From NCBI GenBank assembly GCA_041494805.1, contig JBGQBN010000001.1:1-64000 (forward strand): a DNA stretch of 64,000 nt. Reading direction: 5' to 3'. This document shows positions 45,399 to 53,788 of the stretch, piece after piece (the stretch's first letter is position 1; each line of letters starts with the position of its first letter). This stretch comes from JBGQBN01 sp041494805 (GTDB lineage Bacteria; Acidobacteriota; Terriglobia; Terriglobales; Acidobacteriaceae). A program made the position numbers and the translations under genes. The notes under the pieces are model-generated. The model searched no databases. It was not told the DNA's origin and saw nothing but the letters and a program-made list of their open reading frames with translations.

Positions 45399-46673
45399 TT
45401 ATTCCAGTTGCTTCCCCTTCGTCTCCGGCAGTTGCGTGGCCACTAGCGATGCCAGCAGGAACGACGCCGCACACAGATAGAACGCCCAGCTCAACCCCTT
45501 CACCTGTCCCACGCGCCCAATGACAAACGGCGCAATCGAGCTCATAGTGCGCGCACCGTTGTAGGTAAAACCCAGCGCCCGGGCGCGCACGCGCGTGGGA
45601 AAGATCTCGCTGCCGATGATTGAGGAGCCGGAGAAGAATCCCGTCCCGAAGTAGGCGACGACCGTACCCAGCACCAGTAATACCCACGGCTGCCGCGCCA
45701 AGGCATAAAGCGGCACTAGAAGAGCAGCCAGGAATGTGTAGATTATGAATGAGTTACGTCGTCCAAGAGAATCTGCTACCCAGCCGAAGCTGGCATATCC
45801 GGGAAGCATTCCGAACAAGTTCAGCACCACCAGCAGGGTTGTGGTGCCCATTACGCCGAAGCCGCGGCCGCCCTGGTCGACTGGCAGCGACAGATACGGC
45901 GGAATCCAGGTGAACAGTCCCCACCAGGCAAACATCCCAAAAAAATTCACGAAGAGCAGGGCAAACGTGTGCCTGACATACGGCGGCTGAAAGATGCGGG
46001 CGAAGCTGTCGTCTGGTTGCTGCGGTTGCATCGTAGAGACGTAGCTAGCTACGTCTCTACTGCGGCGGTGGTGCTCCTGCCACATCTCCGATTCGGGCAC
46101 GCCCTTCTGGATCCATAACGTAACCAGCGCCGGCAGAACGCCGACGAAGAACACCATGCGCCAGTCGGCGTAGTGCAATACGATTCCTGCCACCAGGGCC
46201 GCAAGCGCATAGCCGATCGCCCAGGAACTCTGCACGATGGCCAGCGCCTTGGCCCGCAGCTCGGTGGGCCAGGTTTCGGCGACCAGCGTGGCGCCGGTAT
46301 TCCACTCGCCACCCATGCCCAACCCGAGAATGAAGCGGAAACATGCCAGCATCAGCACGGTCGTGGACAGGCCAGAGGCGAACGAACAAACCGAGTAAGT
46401 CAGGATGCTCAGCATCAGGGCCCGCTTGCGTCCGATGCGGTCGGCGATAAATCCGAACCAAACGCCCCCGATACCTGACGCCAGCAGAGTCAGACTGTTG
46501 AGCAGTCCAGCGGTACCCTTGCTCATGCCCAGGTCGCGCATGACGTGGGTCAGGACCAGGGCATAGAGCATGGCGTCGAAAGCGTCCAGCATCCAGCCCA
46601 GGGAAGCGGCGACCAGCGTGCGGCGTTGTGCGGAGGTGATTTGGGACAAGCTAAACGCGACGCTCGTAGCCAT
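45399..46673 (-). CDS. MFS transporter (SHS/aromatic-acid symporter-like)
   Basis: 424-residue, twelve-helix permease. N-terminal LDAFDAMLYALVL, the loop 2-3 motif GFIADRIGRKRAL and GLGMGGEWNTGATLVAE, and in the second half GWVADSLGRRNSF and SEIFPTRVRARALGFTYNGAR are typical of the sialate/carboxylate:H+ symporter branch of MFS. An organic acid substrate is likely. ATG 46673 is chosen; the 36 codons before it are translated from an intergenic repeat. The central cytoplasmic loop contains a ten-residue stretch, SRDVASYVST, encoded by a perfect 28-bp palindrome. Confidence 0.9.
   Translation of the reverse strand: MATSVAFSLSQITSAQRRTLVAASLGWMLDAFDAMLYALVLTHVMRDLGMSKGTAGLLNSLTLLASGIGGVWFGFIADRIGRKRALMLSILTYSVCSFASGLSTTVLMLACFRFILGLGMGGEWNTGATLVAETWPTELRAKALAIVQSSWAIGYALAALVAGIVLHYADWRMVFFVGVLPALVTLWIQKGVPESEMWQEHHRRSRDVASYVSTMQPQQPDDSFARIFQPPYVRHTFALLFVNFFGMFAWWGLFTWIPPYLSLPVDQGGRGFGVMGTTTLLVVLNLFGMLPGYASFGWVADSLGRRNSFIIYTFLAALLVPLYALARQPWVLLVLGTVVAYFGTGFFSGSSIIGSEIFPTRVRARALGFTYNGARTMSSIAPFVIGRVGQVKGLSWAFYLCAASFLLASLVATQLPETKGKQLE
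46033..46060. repeat. Perfect 28-bp palindrome inside the MFS coding sequence
   Basis: gtagagacgtagct followed directly by its exact reverse complement agctacgtctctac, with no loop. It lies in frame in the loop between helices 6 and 7. The same core occurs in the intergenic hairpin at 7925-7950, and a half copy gtagagacgc at 58593-58602. Confidence 0.9.
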
Positions 46674-46681
46674 GGAAAGGA

Positions 46682-46716
46682 TTTTCAATTGCCGATTACC
46701 AAATGGCAATTGAAAA
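46682..46716. repeat. Repeat of the ttttcaattgcc family, copy 2
   Basis: Perfect 12-bp arms ttttcaattgcc (46682-46693) and ggcaattgaaaa (46705-46716), followed to 46800 by further pieces of the same vocabulary (gaatcggaaattggcaatcg). It lies between ribF and the MFS gene. Confidence 0.75.
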
Positions 46717-46800
46717 GCGCAATTAGAGCTGGCTTTTTTGAGACGCGAGAACCGGGCGGGGTTCGAATCGGAAATTGGCAATCGGAAATCAGGGAGTTTC

Positions 46801-47745
46801 CTACGTTTTCAACCTCAACAGCTGAAAATACCGCCGCGCTTTCTTCACATCGTTCCCGATCTGCTCGCGCAATGCTTCGACTGAAGGAAACTTGATCTCA
46901 TCCCGCAGCCGCTTGAAGAAGTGGATCTCGACCTCCGTTTCGGGCGTCAGTTCGATGGGATGAAAGTGCAACAGGTGACTCTCGACGGCAAATGAATCGA
47001 CCCCAAACGTGGGCCGGTTCCCGATGTTGGTCACCGAATCGAAGCACTCCTGGGCGACGCGGGTGTGCGTGATATACACGCCATCTTTGGGCACGAGCTC
47101 CTCATAACGGCTCAGATTGATCGTGGGCACCGTGTACTTTGATCCGTATCCCCGTCCGCGCCCTGGTGTCGAAAGGATACAGAATGGACGTCCCAGCAGA
47201 TGCCGCGCACGGCTGACCCGGCCCTGGTGCAGCAGTTTGCGGATATGGCTGCTCGAAACCGGCTCCCCACGCAACTGCATCTCGGCATAGACTTTCACCT
47301 CGAAGCCCATGGCGCGCCCGAATTCGGCGAGCATCTCCACATTTCCCGAGGCCTTGTGTCCGAAGTGGAAGTTGTAGCCCTCATGCACTTCGCGGGCGCG
47401 CAGCGCCTTTTTCAGGATGTCATGGGCGAACTTGTGCGGCGTCATCAACGAGAGATCGCGGCCGAAGGGAAGCAGCAGGACGGCGTCGAGACCTGTGGCT
47501 TCGAGCAGACGCAGTTTCTCCGGTGTGGGCGTGATCAGCTTCAGTCCGGAGTCGGGCCGCAGGATGCGTACGGGATGTGGTTCGAAGGTGACCGCAATCG
47601 CTTGCATCCCCTGCTCCCGGGCCCGCCGCACGATGTCCTGGAGCACGTGGCTGTGGGCGCGATGCACACCGTCAAAGTTGCCCACGCTGAGCAGCGTGGG
47701 CCCGAAGCCGGCGGGTACGTCTTCGAGTTTGTGAAACACTTGCAT
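46801..47745 (-). CDS. ribF: Bifunctional riboflavin kinase/FAD synthetase
   Basis: Makes FMN and FAD. The N-terminal nucleotidyltransferase half has SVGNFDGVHRAHSHVL (HxGH-like site), FEPHPV and GYNFHFGHKASGN with SSSHIRKLL; the C-terminal kinase half has GRGRGYGSKYTVPTINL, VYITHTRV and NIGNRPTFG. 314 residues from ATG 47745, normal length. The 31 codons upstream in frame are pure repeat sequence. The gene is bracketed on both sides by copies of the same intergenic repeat family. Confidence 0.95.
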   Translation of the reverse strand: MQVFHKLEDVPAGFGPTLLSVGNFDGVHRAHSHVLQDIVRRAREQGMQAIAVTFEPHPVRILRPDSGLKLITPTPEKLRLLEATGLDAVLLLPFGRDLSLMTPHKFAHDILKKALRAREVHEGYNFHFGHKASGNVEMLAEFGRAMGFEVKVYAEMQLRGEPVSSSHIRKLLHQGRVSRARHLLGRPFCILSTPGRGRGYGSKYTVPTINLSRYEELVPKDGVYITHTRVAQECFDSVTNIGNRPTFGVDSFAVESHLLHFHPIELTPETEVEIHFFKRLRDEIKFPSVEALREQIGNDVKKARRYFQLLRLKT

Positions 47746-47750
47746 CACGA

Positions 47751-47817
47751 GATTTTCAATTGTCGATTTCCGATTGCCGATTGGATTATTCAAATCGGCA
47801 ATTGGCAATTGAAAATT
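47751..47817. repeat. Repeat of the ttttcaattgcc family, copy 3 (nested inverted repeats)
   Basis: Outer arms gattttcaattg (47751-47762) and caattgaaaat (47806-47816); inner arms gattgccgatt (47772-47782) and aatcggcaatt (47793-47803). It fills the space between ribF and the MBL-fold gene. Confidence 0.75.
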
Positions 47818-47827
47818 GGCAATCGGT

Positions 47828-48598
47828 TCAAATCTCAAACTCCAATTTCATCCCGTCATACGAAAGCTGCACGTGGGGCGGCAACGCCGCGTTGGTGGCC
47901 GCATGGGGCAAGTCATGACAAATATGCGTAAAGAAGGCCCGCTTAGGCCGCACCCGTTCCACAATCCGCAGTGAATTATCCACAGTCGAATGCGTGGGAT
48001 GCGGCTTGTGCCGCAACGCGTCCAGGAACAGGATGTCGAGATCGTTCAACTGAGTAAACGACTCCTCCGGAATCTCGCTGAAGTCGGTCAAGTAGGCCGC
48101 CGAGCCGAAACGAAATCCTATGATCTCAGCGTCGCCGTGCATTACCTTCACGGGCTGGAAGCTGGCACCGAATAGTTCGACGGAACCATCGATCTTGTTC
48201 AACTCCACCCTGGCCAGCCCGCCGTATTTGTATTCCGCATCGAAGATGTAGCGAAACATGTTGCGCAGAAATTCGGCGGCTTCCGGTTGCGCGTAGAGCG
48301 GAATCTTGTTGGACCGGTGGAAACTCAACGGCCGCAGATCGTCGATGCCCAGGATGTGATCGGCATGGGCGTGAGTATAGAGCACGGCATCCAGTTTGGA
48401 GATGCCTTCACGGATGGCCTGCTCGCGGAAGTCGGGAGTCGTATCGATGAGTACGCTCTTGCCGTCGTACTCGACCAGCACCGAAGGCCGGGTGCGGCGG
48501 TCGCGCGGATCAGAAGAATGGCACACAGCGCAGTCGCAGCCGATAGTGGGCACGCCCATGGACGTGCCGCTGCCCAGCACCGTAAGCCTGGCCTTCAT
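47828..48598 (-). CDS. MBL-fold phosphodiesterase-like hydrolase (PhnP-like)
   Basis: 256-residue metallo-beta-lactamase-fold enzyme. Metal ligands THAHADH (His76, His78, Asp80, His81), further His in VMHGDAEIIG, the Asp in AYLTDFSEI and a C-terminal FTHICHDL. Two cysteines in GCDCAVC near the N-terminus match the structural zinc site of PhnP, a cyclic ribose phosphate phosphodiesterase. No phosphonate genes are nearby, so the physiological substrate is probably a different phosphodiester. It is followed two bases later by the DUF1844 gene on the same strand, read first. Confidence 0.88.
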   Translation of the reverse strand: MKARLTVLGSGTSMGVPTIGCDCAVCHSSDPRDRRTRPSVLVEYDGKSVLIDTTPDFREQAIREGISKLDAVLYTHAHADHILGIDDLRPLSFHRSNKIPLYAQPEAAEFLRNMFRYIFDAEYKYGGLARVELNKIDGSVELFGASFQPVKVMHGDAEIIGFRFGSAAYLTDFSEIPEESFTQLNDLDILFLDALRHKPHPTHSTVDNSLRIVERVRPKRAFFTHICHDLPHAATNAALPPHVQLSYDGMKLEFEI

Positions 48599-48600
48599 GG

Positions 48601-49164
48601 TTAACTGGTCCCCGTAGTCTTGGCGGGAGCTTGCGGCGGACGCGCCAGCGCGTTGGTCACTTCGACGTAGGCCACGCGCAACTCATACAGACAGTTCTGC
48701 AGAAAGTTTTCTTCAGCACTCGTGAGATTGCCCTTGGTCTTTTCCGACAGCAGGCTCAGCGTGTCGATGGTCTGGCGCGCCCCGATCAGATCAATGCGCG
48801 GCTGGCCACCTTCTTCGTGCATCAAGCCGAGCTGCAGCATGGCGGTCATGTAAAGCGACGCCATAAAGCGTTCGAAGGTCATCTCCAGTTCTCTGGCCGA
48901 ATGGCCGCTGAGTTCTACCCGCGTGTCCAGATCTTTGGACGAGTTGCGGTAAGCATCCGCCTGTTCCTGCTGCTCGGCTGCTGTAGGTGGGGGCGGCGCA
49001 GCTGGGTCTTCGGCGGCTGCGGCCTGCTTTGGGACAGGGGCGGGCTCAGCGGCAGGTGTGGAAGTTTGCACTTCTTCTTCGGAAACTTCCTTACGAATCT
49101 CGCCCTCGGCAGTGAACAAACGCCGGTCAGTTACGGTAAAGCTTTCTTGCTTCTTCTCGGCCAT
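48601..49164 (-). CDS. DUF1844 domain protein
   Basis: 187 residues. The C-terminal half (from ~100) matches DUF1844: FERFMASLYMTAMLQLGL, PRIDLIGARQTIDTLSLLSEKTKG, NLTSAEENFLQNCLYELR. The N-terminal half is Ala/Pro/Glu-rich and disordered-looking. The domain is common in Acidobacteriota and Deltaproteobacteria, function unknown. ATG 49164 is chosen; 32 further in-frame codons upstream are Arg-rich and not conserved-looking. It lies ten bases after ygfZ and two before the MBL gene in one minus-strand transcript. Confidence 0.88.
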   Translation of the reverse strand: MAEKKQESFTVTDRRLFTAEGEIRKEVSEEEVQTSTPAAEPAPVPKQAAAAEDPAAPPPPTAAEQQEQADAYRNSSKDLDTRVELSGHSARELEMTFERFMASLYMTAMLQLGLMHEEGGQPRIDLIGARQTIDTLSLLSEKTKGNLTSAEENFLQNCLYELRVAYVEVTNALARPPQAPAKTTGTS

Positions 49165-49174
49165 AGCTTTTCCT

Positions 49175-50242
49175 TCAGTGCTTGAAACTTTCCCCGAACG
49201 GCAGGTTGGCGACAGTCGCTTTGGCACCGCCAATCTCGACCTGCCGGCCGGGCAACGCAATTTCCCGGCGAAGGTACCCGAGCGCTACAGTATGCCCGCC
49301 GCTGGCTGTGGGCAGGGAAGCGGCACTGGTGATCTCACCTACATCTTTGCCGTCAACCTGGATCTTGGTGCCCGGAGCGGGCAGCGGACCGTCCATCACA
49401 AATCCGGTGAACTTGCGGTGCACGTTGCCGCGGGAACGAATGCGTTCCACGATCTCCTGCCCGATGTAGCAACCTTTGGTGAAATGCAAAGCGCGCTGCT
49501 GCTCAGTCTCCTGTGGCAAGTCGCGCTCGCGGATGTCCTGGCCATAGCGCGGAATGCCGGAAGCGATGCGCAGCAGATCGAGCGCGGTCGTGCCGGCGGG
49601 CCTTGCTCCGGCCTTTACTAAAGCTTTCCATAGAGAAGCCACGTTGGCGGGCGCGAGCCACAGCTCGAAAGATTCGATACTCTCGTCGTCGCCACGGACC
49701 ACCGTCACCTCCGTCTGCCGCCATTTCAGATCCAAAAGTTGCAGCGGCTGCAATTCCGGAAGTTCCAATCCCGCCGCTTGCAGCACTTCCCGAGCCTTCG
49801 GCCCCGCGATCCCGATGGCAGTCAGCGTGTCGCTGGCATTCGTGACCTCAACGTCGTCCATGATGATGTAGTGGTCAAAAATCCCCAGCACTTTCTCCAG
49901 CTGGGAGCGGTCGGTATCCACCAGCAGAGAGTCGCCGCGATTGTAGACATACAGGTCGGCGAGGATGCGGCCTTGTGGGTTCAGCAGGAAGCCGTACACC
50001 CCATGGCCCACCGCGAGATCGCGGACATTATTGGTGACCATGCCATTGAGCCAGCGTACCCGGTCGCTGCCGGAGAGCCGAATCTTGGCGCGCCAGCCCA
50101 GATCGTACACACCGCAGCCTGTGAGCAGCGCGTTGAACTCTGCTGTGGCGTCGCCGAAGTCAGCAGCCGTGGCCGCACCCAGATACTCACTCAAGTGAGC
50201 AGAGGCGGTAGCCAGCTTGTCATGGAGCGCCGTGGAAGTCAT
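49175..50242 (-). CDS. ygfZ: Folate-binding protein YgfZ/GcvT-like
   Basis: 355-residue tetrahydrofolate-binding protein that aids iron-sulfur cluster assembly or repair. The diagnostic YgfZ motif KGCYIGQEIVERIRSRG is present (near residue 253) with its conserved cysteine. GVYDLGWRAKIRLSGSDRVRWLNGMVTNNV in the N-terminal half is GcvT-like. The window encodes several Fe-S enzymes (for example the molybdenum hydroxylase) that may profit, but no direct link is implied. First gene of the ygfZ-DUF1844-MBL run. Confidence 0.93.
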   Translation of the reverse strand: MTSTALHDKLATASAHLSEYLGAATAADFGDATAEFNALLTGCGVYDLGWRAKIRLSGSDRVRWLNGMVTNNVRDLAVGHGVYGFLLNPQGRILADLYVYNRGDSLLVDTDRSQLEKVLGIFDHYIIMDDVEVTNASDTLTAIGIAGPKAREVLQAAGLELPELQPLQLLDLKWRQTEVTVVRGDDESIESFELWLAPANVASLWKALVKAGARPAGTTALDLLRIASGIPRYGQDIRERDLPQETEQQRALHFTKGCYIGQEIVERIRSRGNVHRKFTGFVMDGPLPAPGTKIQVDGKDVGEITSAASLPTASGGHTVALGYLRREIALPGRQVEIGGAKATVANLPFGESFKH

Positions 50243-50629
50243 AAGCTAACCCTTCGATTATAGCGAAGCGAAGAGTAGGCGGCCGAACTTGGAGCTCAAA
50301 AGCGCTTAACCGCAAAGAACGCAGGGAATTCGCCAACGACACCAGGGCTAGAGCCAGTTCCAGCATGAACTACTCATTATCCTACAGTTAAGCCAACTTG
50401 CGCCAGACTGCCCTGGAGTAACTATAGGGCTCTGGAGGACCCGTGGGGTCACCCGAGGTGCGAACGCCCGCGTACGGGATTCTAATTGCGTTTGCAGGGC
50501 GTTCTACAGACACTCTAGAAGGCCACAAGCGGGTGGAGAAGGGCAGTCCAGGAGCTGAACAAGATATATCAAATAGATATAGTACGTCTATCTTACTCAT
50601 TTCACTGCCAGTGTGTTACCTTTCCACCC
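50243..50629. other. Gene-free interval upstream of the IMDH-family gene
   Basis: Contains a single arm of the accgcaaagaacgc repeat (50305-50327), a possible -10 TATAGT at 50578-50583 with a weak -35, and AT-richer sequence near 50560-50600. I see no convincing gene here; the short ORFs lack family-like sequence. Confidence 0.5.
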
Positions 50630-51697
50630 GTGAGCCAGAAAAAGCGCATTGCCATCATTCCCGGAGACGGCATTGGCCGGGAGGTCATCCCCGAAGCCGT
50701 CAAAGTTATCACCGCCTCGGGCGCCGATGTCGAAATGAGCCACTTTGACTGGAGCGCCGAACGCTACCTCGCCGACGGCATCACCGTGCCGCCGGATGGT
50801 TTCACCATGCTGGGGCGCGACTTCGACGCCATCCTGGTAGGCGCGTTCGGCGACCCGCGTGTGCCCTCGAATATTCATGCCAAGGAAATTCTGCTGGGCA
50901 TGCGTTTCAAGATGGACCTCTACGCCAATGTGCGTCCCGTGCGCCTGCTGGACGCCGCATTATGTCCGCTGAAGGGAGCCGAGCCGAAGGACATAGACTT
51001 CGTGGTGATCCGGGAGAACACCGAAGGCGTGTACGTGGATGCGGGAGGTGTGTTCAAGCAGGGCACACCGGACGAGGTCGCGGTGCAGGAAGACATCAAT
51101 ACGCGCAAGGGCGTGGAACGCATCGTCCGCTACGCCTTCGAATACTGTGAGCGCCACAAGAAGCAAGACGGCAACCCCCGCAAGCGCGTGCTCATGTGCG
51201 ACAAGTCGAACGCCATGACCCATGCCGGTGGCCTGTGGCAGCGTGTTTTCAAAGAAGTGGGCCGCGAGTATCCGCAGATCACCTCCGAGCACATGTACGT
51301 GGACGCGCTCTGCACCCAGATGGTCCGCGACCCGCGGCAGTTCGACGTTATCGTCACCAACAACATGTTCGGCGACATCATCACCGACCTGGCCGCCGGC
51401 CTGCAGGGCGGGCTGGGCATGGCGGCCAGCGCAAATATTCATCCCGGGAAAACTTCGATGTTCGAGCCGGTGCACGGCTCGGCGCCGCCGATTGCGGGGA
51501 AGAACATTGCCAATCCCTTGGGCGCGATTTTGACGGCAGCCATGATGCTGGCGCATTTGGGGCTGACGTCAGAGGCAGAAAAGATCGAGGCGGCAGTGCT
51601 GGAAGCTGTGCGGCAGAAGAAGACCACGCCGGATGTGGGGGGAAGTCTGGGGACCCAGGAAACCGGTGACTGGGTCAAGCAGAGAGTGGCGAGTTGA
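50630..51697 (+). CDS. Isocitrate/isopropylmalate dehydrogenase family protein
   Basis: 355-residue NAD-dependent beta-decarboxylating dehydrogenase. Seen: IAIIPGDGIGREVIPEAVKV, MDLYANVRPVRLL with the substrate-binding arginines, FVVIRENTEGVYV, the catalytic Lys/Asp region CDKSNAMTHAGGLW, and the signature NMFGDIITDLAAGLQGGLGMAASANIHP, then FEPVHGSAPPIAGKNIANP. This could be LeuB, but RENTEGVYVDAGG leans towards tartrate/isocitrate-type members; no leucine genes are adjacent. Start GTG 50630. Confidence 0.88.
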   Translation: MSQKKRIAIIPGDGIGREVIPEAVKVITASGADVEMSHFDWSAERYLADGITVPPDGFTMLGRDFDAILVGAFGDPRVPSNIHAKEILLGMRFKMDLYANVRPVRLLDAALCPLKGAEPKDIDFVVIRENTEGVYVDAGGVFKQGTPDEVAVQEDINTRKGVERIVRYAFEYCERHKKQDGNPRKRVLMCDKSNAMTHAGGLWQRVFKEVGREYPQITSEHMYVDALCTQMVRDPRQFDVIVTNNMFGDIITDLAAGLQGGLGMAASANIHPGKTSMFEPVHGSAPPIAGKNIANPLGAILTAAMMLAHLGLTSEAEKIEAAVLEAVRQKKTTPDVGGSLGTQETGDWVKQRVAS

Positions 51698-51737
51698 ATT
51701 GGGCGCTTCGATCCGGCTCGATTCCGGTGCGAGAGTT

Positions 51738-52223
51738 TCAATTAAACGCCGCCCTTAGTCTCCGCAATCCCGCCAGCGCCGCCACATATCTCTTATCCAG
51801 TGCATACGCCTGCGCGTAACACTCTTTCGCCTTCTGCCAATCGTGCTTGTGCTCGTACACCCGCCCTAAATTAAAGTGTGGATAGCAGCGCGCCTCGTAA
51901 CGCGGGGCGACAATGGCTTTCTGGAACCAGGGGATGGCCTCGTCCCATTGCTCTTGTTCAATCAGGTAAGCCCCGATATCGTTATAAGGATTGCCGAACT
52001 CGGGATCTACTTTGATAGCTTCCAAGCATTCGGCGATGGCGCGGTCGCAGTCACCTAGGAAGGAATAGGTCCAGCCGCGGAAAGTGTAGGCCTCGGCGGT
52101 GGGGAAGGCGTCAATCGAGCGGCTGTAGAGCTCGATGGCTTGCTGGTACTCGCCGGACACCTGCAGTTCGTAGGCTTGGCGGAAGTACTCGGCAGCAGTT
52201 ACACGGGGATCAGTTTCGGGCAT
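51738..52223 (-). CDS. TPR-repeat protein, 161 aa
   Basis: Cytoplasmic all-helical protein with about three to four tetratricopeptide units: AAEYFRQAYELQVSGEYQQAIELYSRSI, AYTFRGWTYSFLGDCDRAIAECLEAIKVDP, YNDIGAYLIEQEQWDEAIPWFQKAI and HFNLGRVYEHKHDWQKAKECYAQAY. No signal peptide or membrane segment. Its start codon is only 25 bp from that of the divergent metallopeptidase-like gene, so the two promoters must overlap the coding regions. Partner unknown. Confidence 0.85.
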   Translation of the reverse strand: MPETDPRVTAAEYFRQAYELQVSGEYQQAIELYSRSIDAFPTAEAYTFRGWTYSFLGDCDRAIAECLEAIKVDPEFGNPYNDIGAYLIEQEQWDEAIPWFQKAIVAPRYEARCYPHFNLGRVYEHKHDWQKAKECYAQAYALDKRYVAALAGLRRLRAAFN

Positions 52224-52248
52224 ACTGGAACTCGCATCCTGGAACTCA

Positions 52249-53775
52249 ATGATGAAATTCTATCGAAAAATACACTTTCGGCTTTCCACAGTTTGGCTGG
52301 TGTTGCTGCTGGCGTCGCTGGTGTGGGCGCAGGAGCCGGCGGCACAGCCACCGGCACAACAACCACCGGCTTCGGCCGCGGCACCGGCTGCGGCTTCACC
52401 GCAGACACCGGCGGGCGAGTCGCCTGCCGCGACACAACCACAGCCAGAGCAGAAGATTTCGGCTAAGGAGGCGGAAGAACTCTTTCGCTCGGTGGACGAG
52501 ATCCTGAAGTTTGCCAGCAAGGACTCGGGTCTCCCCATCAAGCAGGAAGTGAAACGCAAGCTCACCAGCCGCGACCAGGTTGTGGCTTACATCAGCAAGC
52601 ACATGTCCGAGGACGAGGACGCGCAGCGGCTACGCCGGTCTGAACAGGTGCTGAAGAAGTTTGGCTTGCTGCCGCACGATTTCGACCTGCAAAGCTTTCT
52701 GGTGGCCCTGCTGGGTGAGCAGGTCGCGGGATACTACGATCCCAAGACTGAAACGGTGAACCTGCTCGACTGGGTGGACATCGAACAGCAGCGTCCGGTT
52801 CTGGCGCACGAACTCACCCACGCCCTGCAGGACCAGTCGTTCGGCCTGGAAAAATGGATGAAAGGGGGCACCAGCGACCTGGCTGCCAGCAAGGCGGAGC
52901 CAACCCCGGGCGACATCGAGAACGACGAGATCAGCACGGCGCGGCAGGCGGTGGTGGAGGGCCAGGCCATGGCGGTACTGGTGGACTACATGCTGTTGCC
53001 CACCGGTCAGTCGGTGCTGGATTCACGCCAGATGTTGGACGCACTGGCACAAGGCATGTTGGTGGGTACGGCGGACGCGGCGCAATTCCACAATGCGCCC
53101 CTTTATCTCAAAGAAGCGATGACGTTCCCGTATCGTTACGGGGCGCAATTCGTGGCCGACTTGCTGAGCGCCGGCGGGAAAGAGAAGGCCTTTGCCGGAG
53201 TGTTTAGCAACCCGCCACGCAGCACGCGGCAAATCATGGAGCCGAAGACCTATCTTTCAGGCGAGCGCATCGAGCCCATGCCCTTGCCTGACTTCAAGCG
53301 GATTTTCAGAAATTACGAGCGCTTTGACATCGGCGCGGTGGGAGAGTTTGACGTGGCCCTGCTGATCGATCAATACGCCGGGGCGGAGACATCGCACGCC
53401 CTTTATCCACACTGGCGGGGCGGATACTACTACGCGGCACGACTCAAAGGGCATCCGGACTACGCGCTGGGGCTGCTTTACGTGTCCCGCTGGTCGAATG
53501 CGGAGAGGGCTGCGGAGTTCGCTGCGATCTACGCCAAGTCGCTGGCGAAACGATACAAGCGCTTGCACAGCGGAACCAGATTGACTAAGCAGCCGGTGAT
53601 TGATCTGGACACACTCCAGACTTTGACGGGCAGACACATGTGGTTGACGGAAGAGGGCCCGGTGATTATCAACGTGCAAGGTGACACGGTGATGGTCAGC
53701 GAGAGTCTCGACTTTGAGGCCACGGACAAGCTGGAACAGGCGGTGTTCCCCCAACCGGCGGCAGCAGGGAAGTAG
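52249..53775 (+). CDS. Secreted putative zinc metallopeptidase with HExxH motif
   Basis: 508 residues. Signal peptide within 1-27 (LSTVWLVLLLASLVWAQ), then a Pro/Ala/Gln-rich linker (~28-68). The core includes GYYDPKTETVNLL (161-173) and VLAHELTHALQDQSFGL, giving the zinc motif His187-Glu-Leu-Thr-His191. A plausible third ligand is the Glu in VVEGQAMAVLVDY further on. The C-terminal ~100 residues show beta structure. I recognise no named family; it looks like the acidobacterial 'DUF-type' gluzincin-like proteins of unknown substrate. Two adjacent ATGs (52249, 52252) are possible starts. Confidence 0.78.
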   Translation: MMKFYRKIHFRLSTVWLVLLLASLVWAQEPAAQPPAQQPPASAAAPAAASPQTPAGESPAATQPQPEQKISAKEAEELFRSVDEILKFASKDSGLPIKQEVKRKLTSRDQVVAYISKHMSEDEDAQRLRRSEQVLKKFGLLPHDFDLQSFLVALLGEQVAGYYDPKTETVNLLDWVDIEQQRPVLAHELTHALQDQSFGLEKWMKGGTSDLAASKAEPTPGDIENDEISTARQAVVEGQAMAVLVDYMLLPTGQSVLDSRQMLDALAQGMLVGTADAAQFHNAPLYLKEAMTFPYRYGAQFVADLLSAGGKEKAFAGVFSNPPRSTRQIMEPKTYLSGERIEPMPLPDFKRIFRNYERFDIGAVGEFDVALLIDQYAGAETSHALYPHWRGGYYYAARLKGHPDYALGLLYVSRWSNAERAAEFAAIYAKSLAKRYKRLHSGTRLTKQPVIDLDTLQTLTGRHMWLTEEGPVIINVQGDTVMVSESLDFEATDKLEQAVFPQPAAAGK

Positions 53776-53788
53776 ACTCCTTCTCTAC

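Noticed and set aside
46674..46781. 36-codon N-terminal extension of the MFS protein
   Set aside because: The extension is translated intergenic repeat; family-like sequence begins at ATG 46673.
47748..47838. 31-codon N-terminal extension of RibF
   Set aside because: Same reason: it is the ttttcaattgcc repeat read in frame.
50388..50748. Small ORFs in the 50243-50629 gap
   Set aside because: Short, on both strands, no family-like sequence and overlapping the start of the IMDH-family gene.
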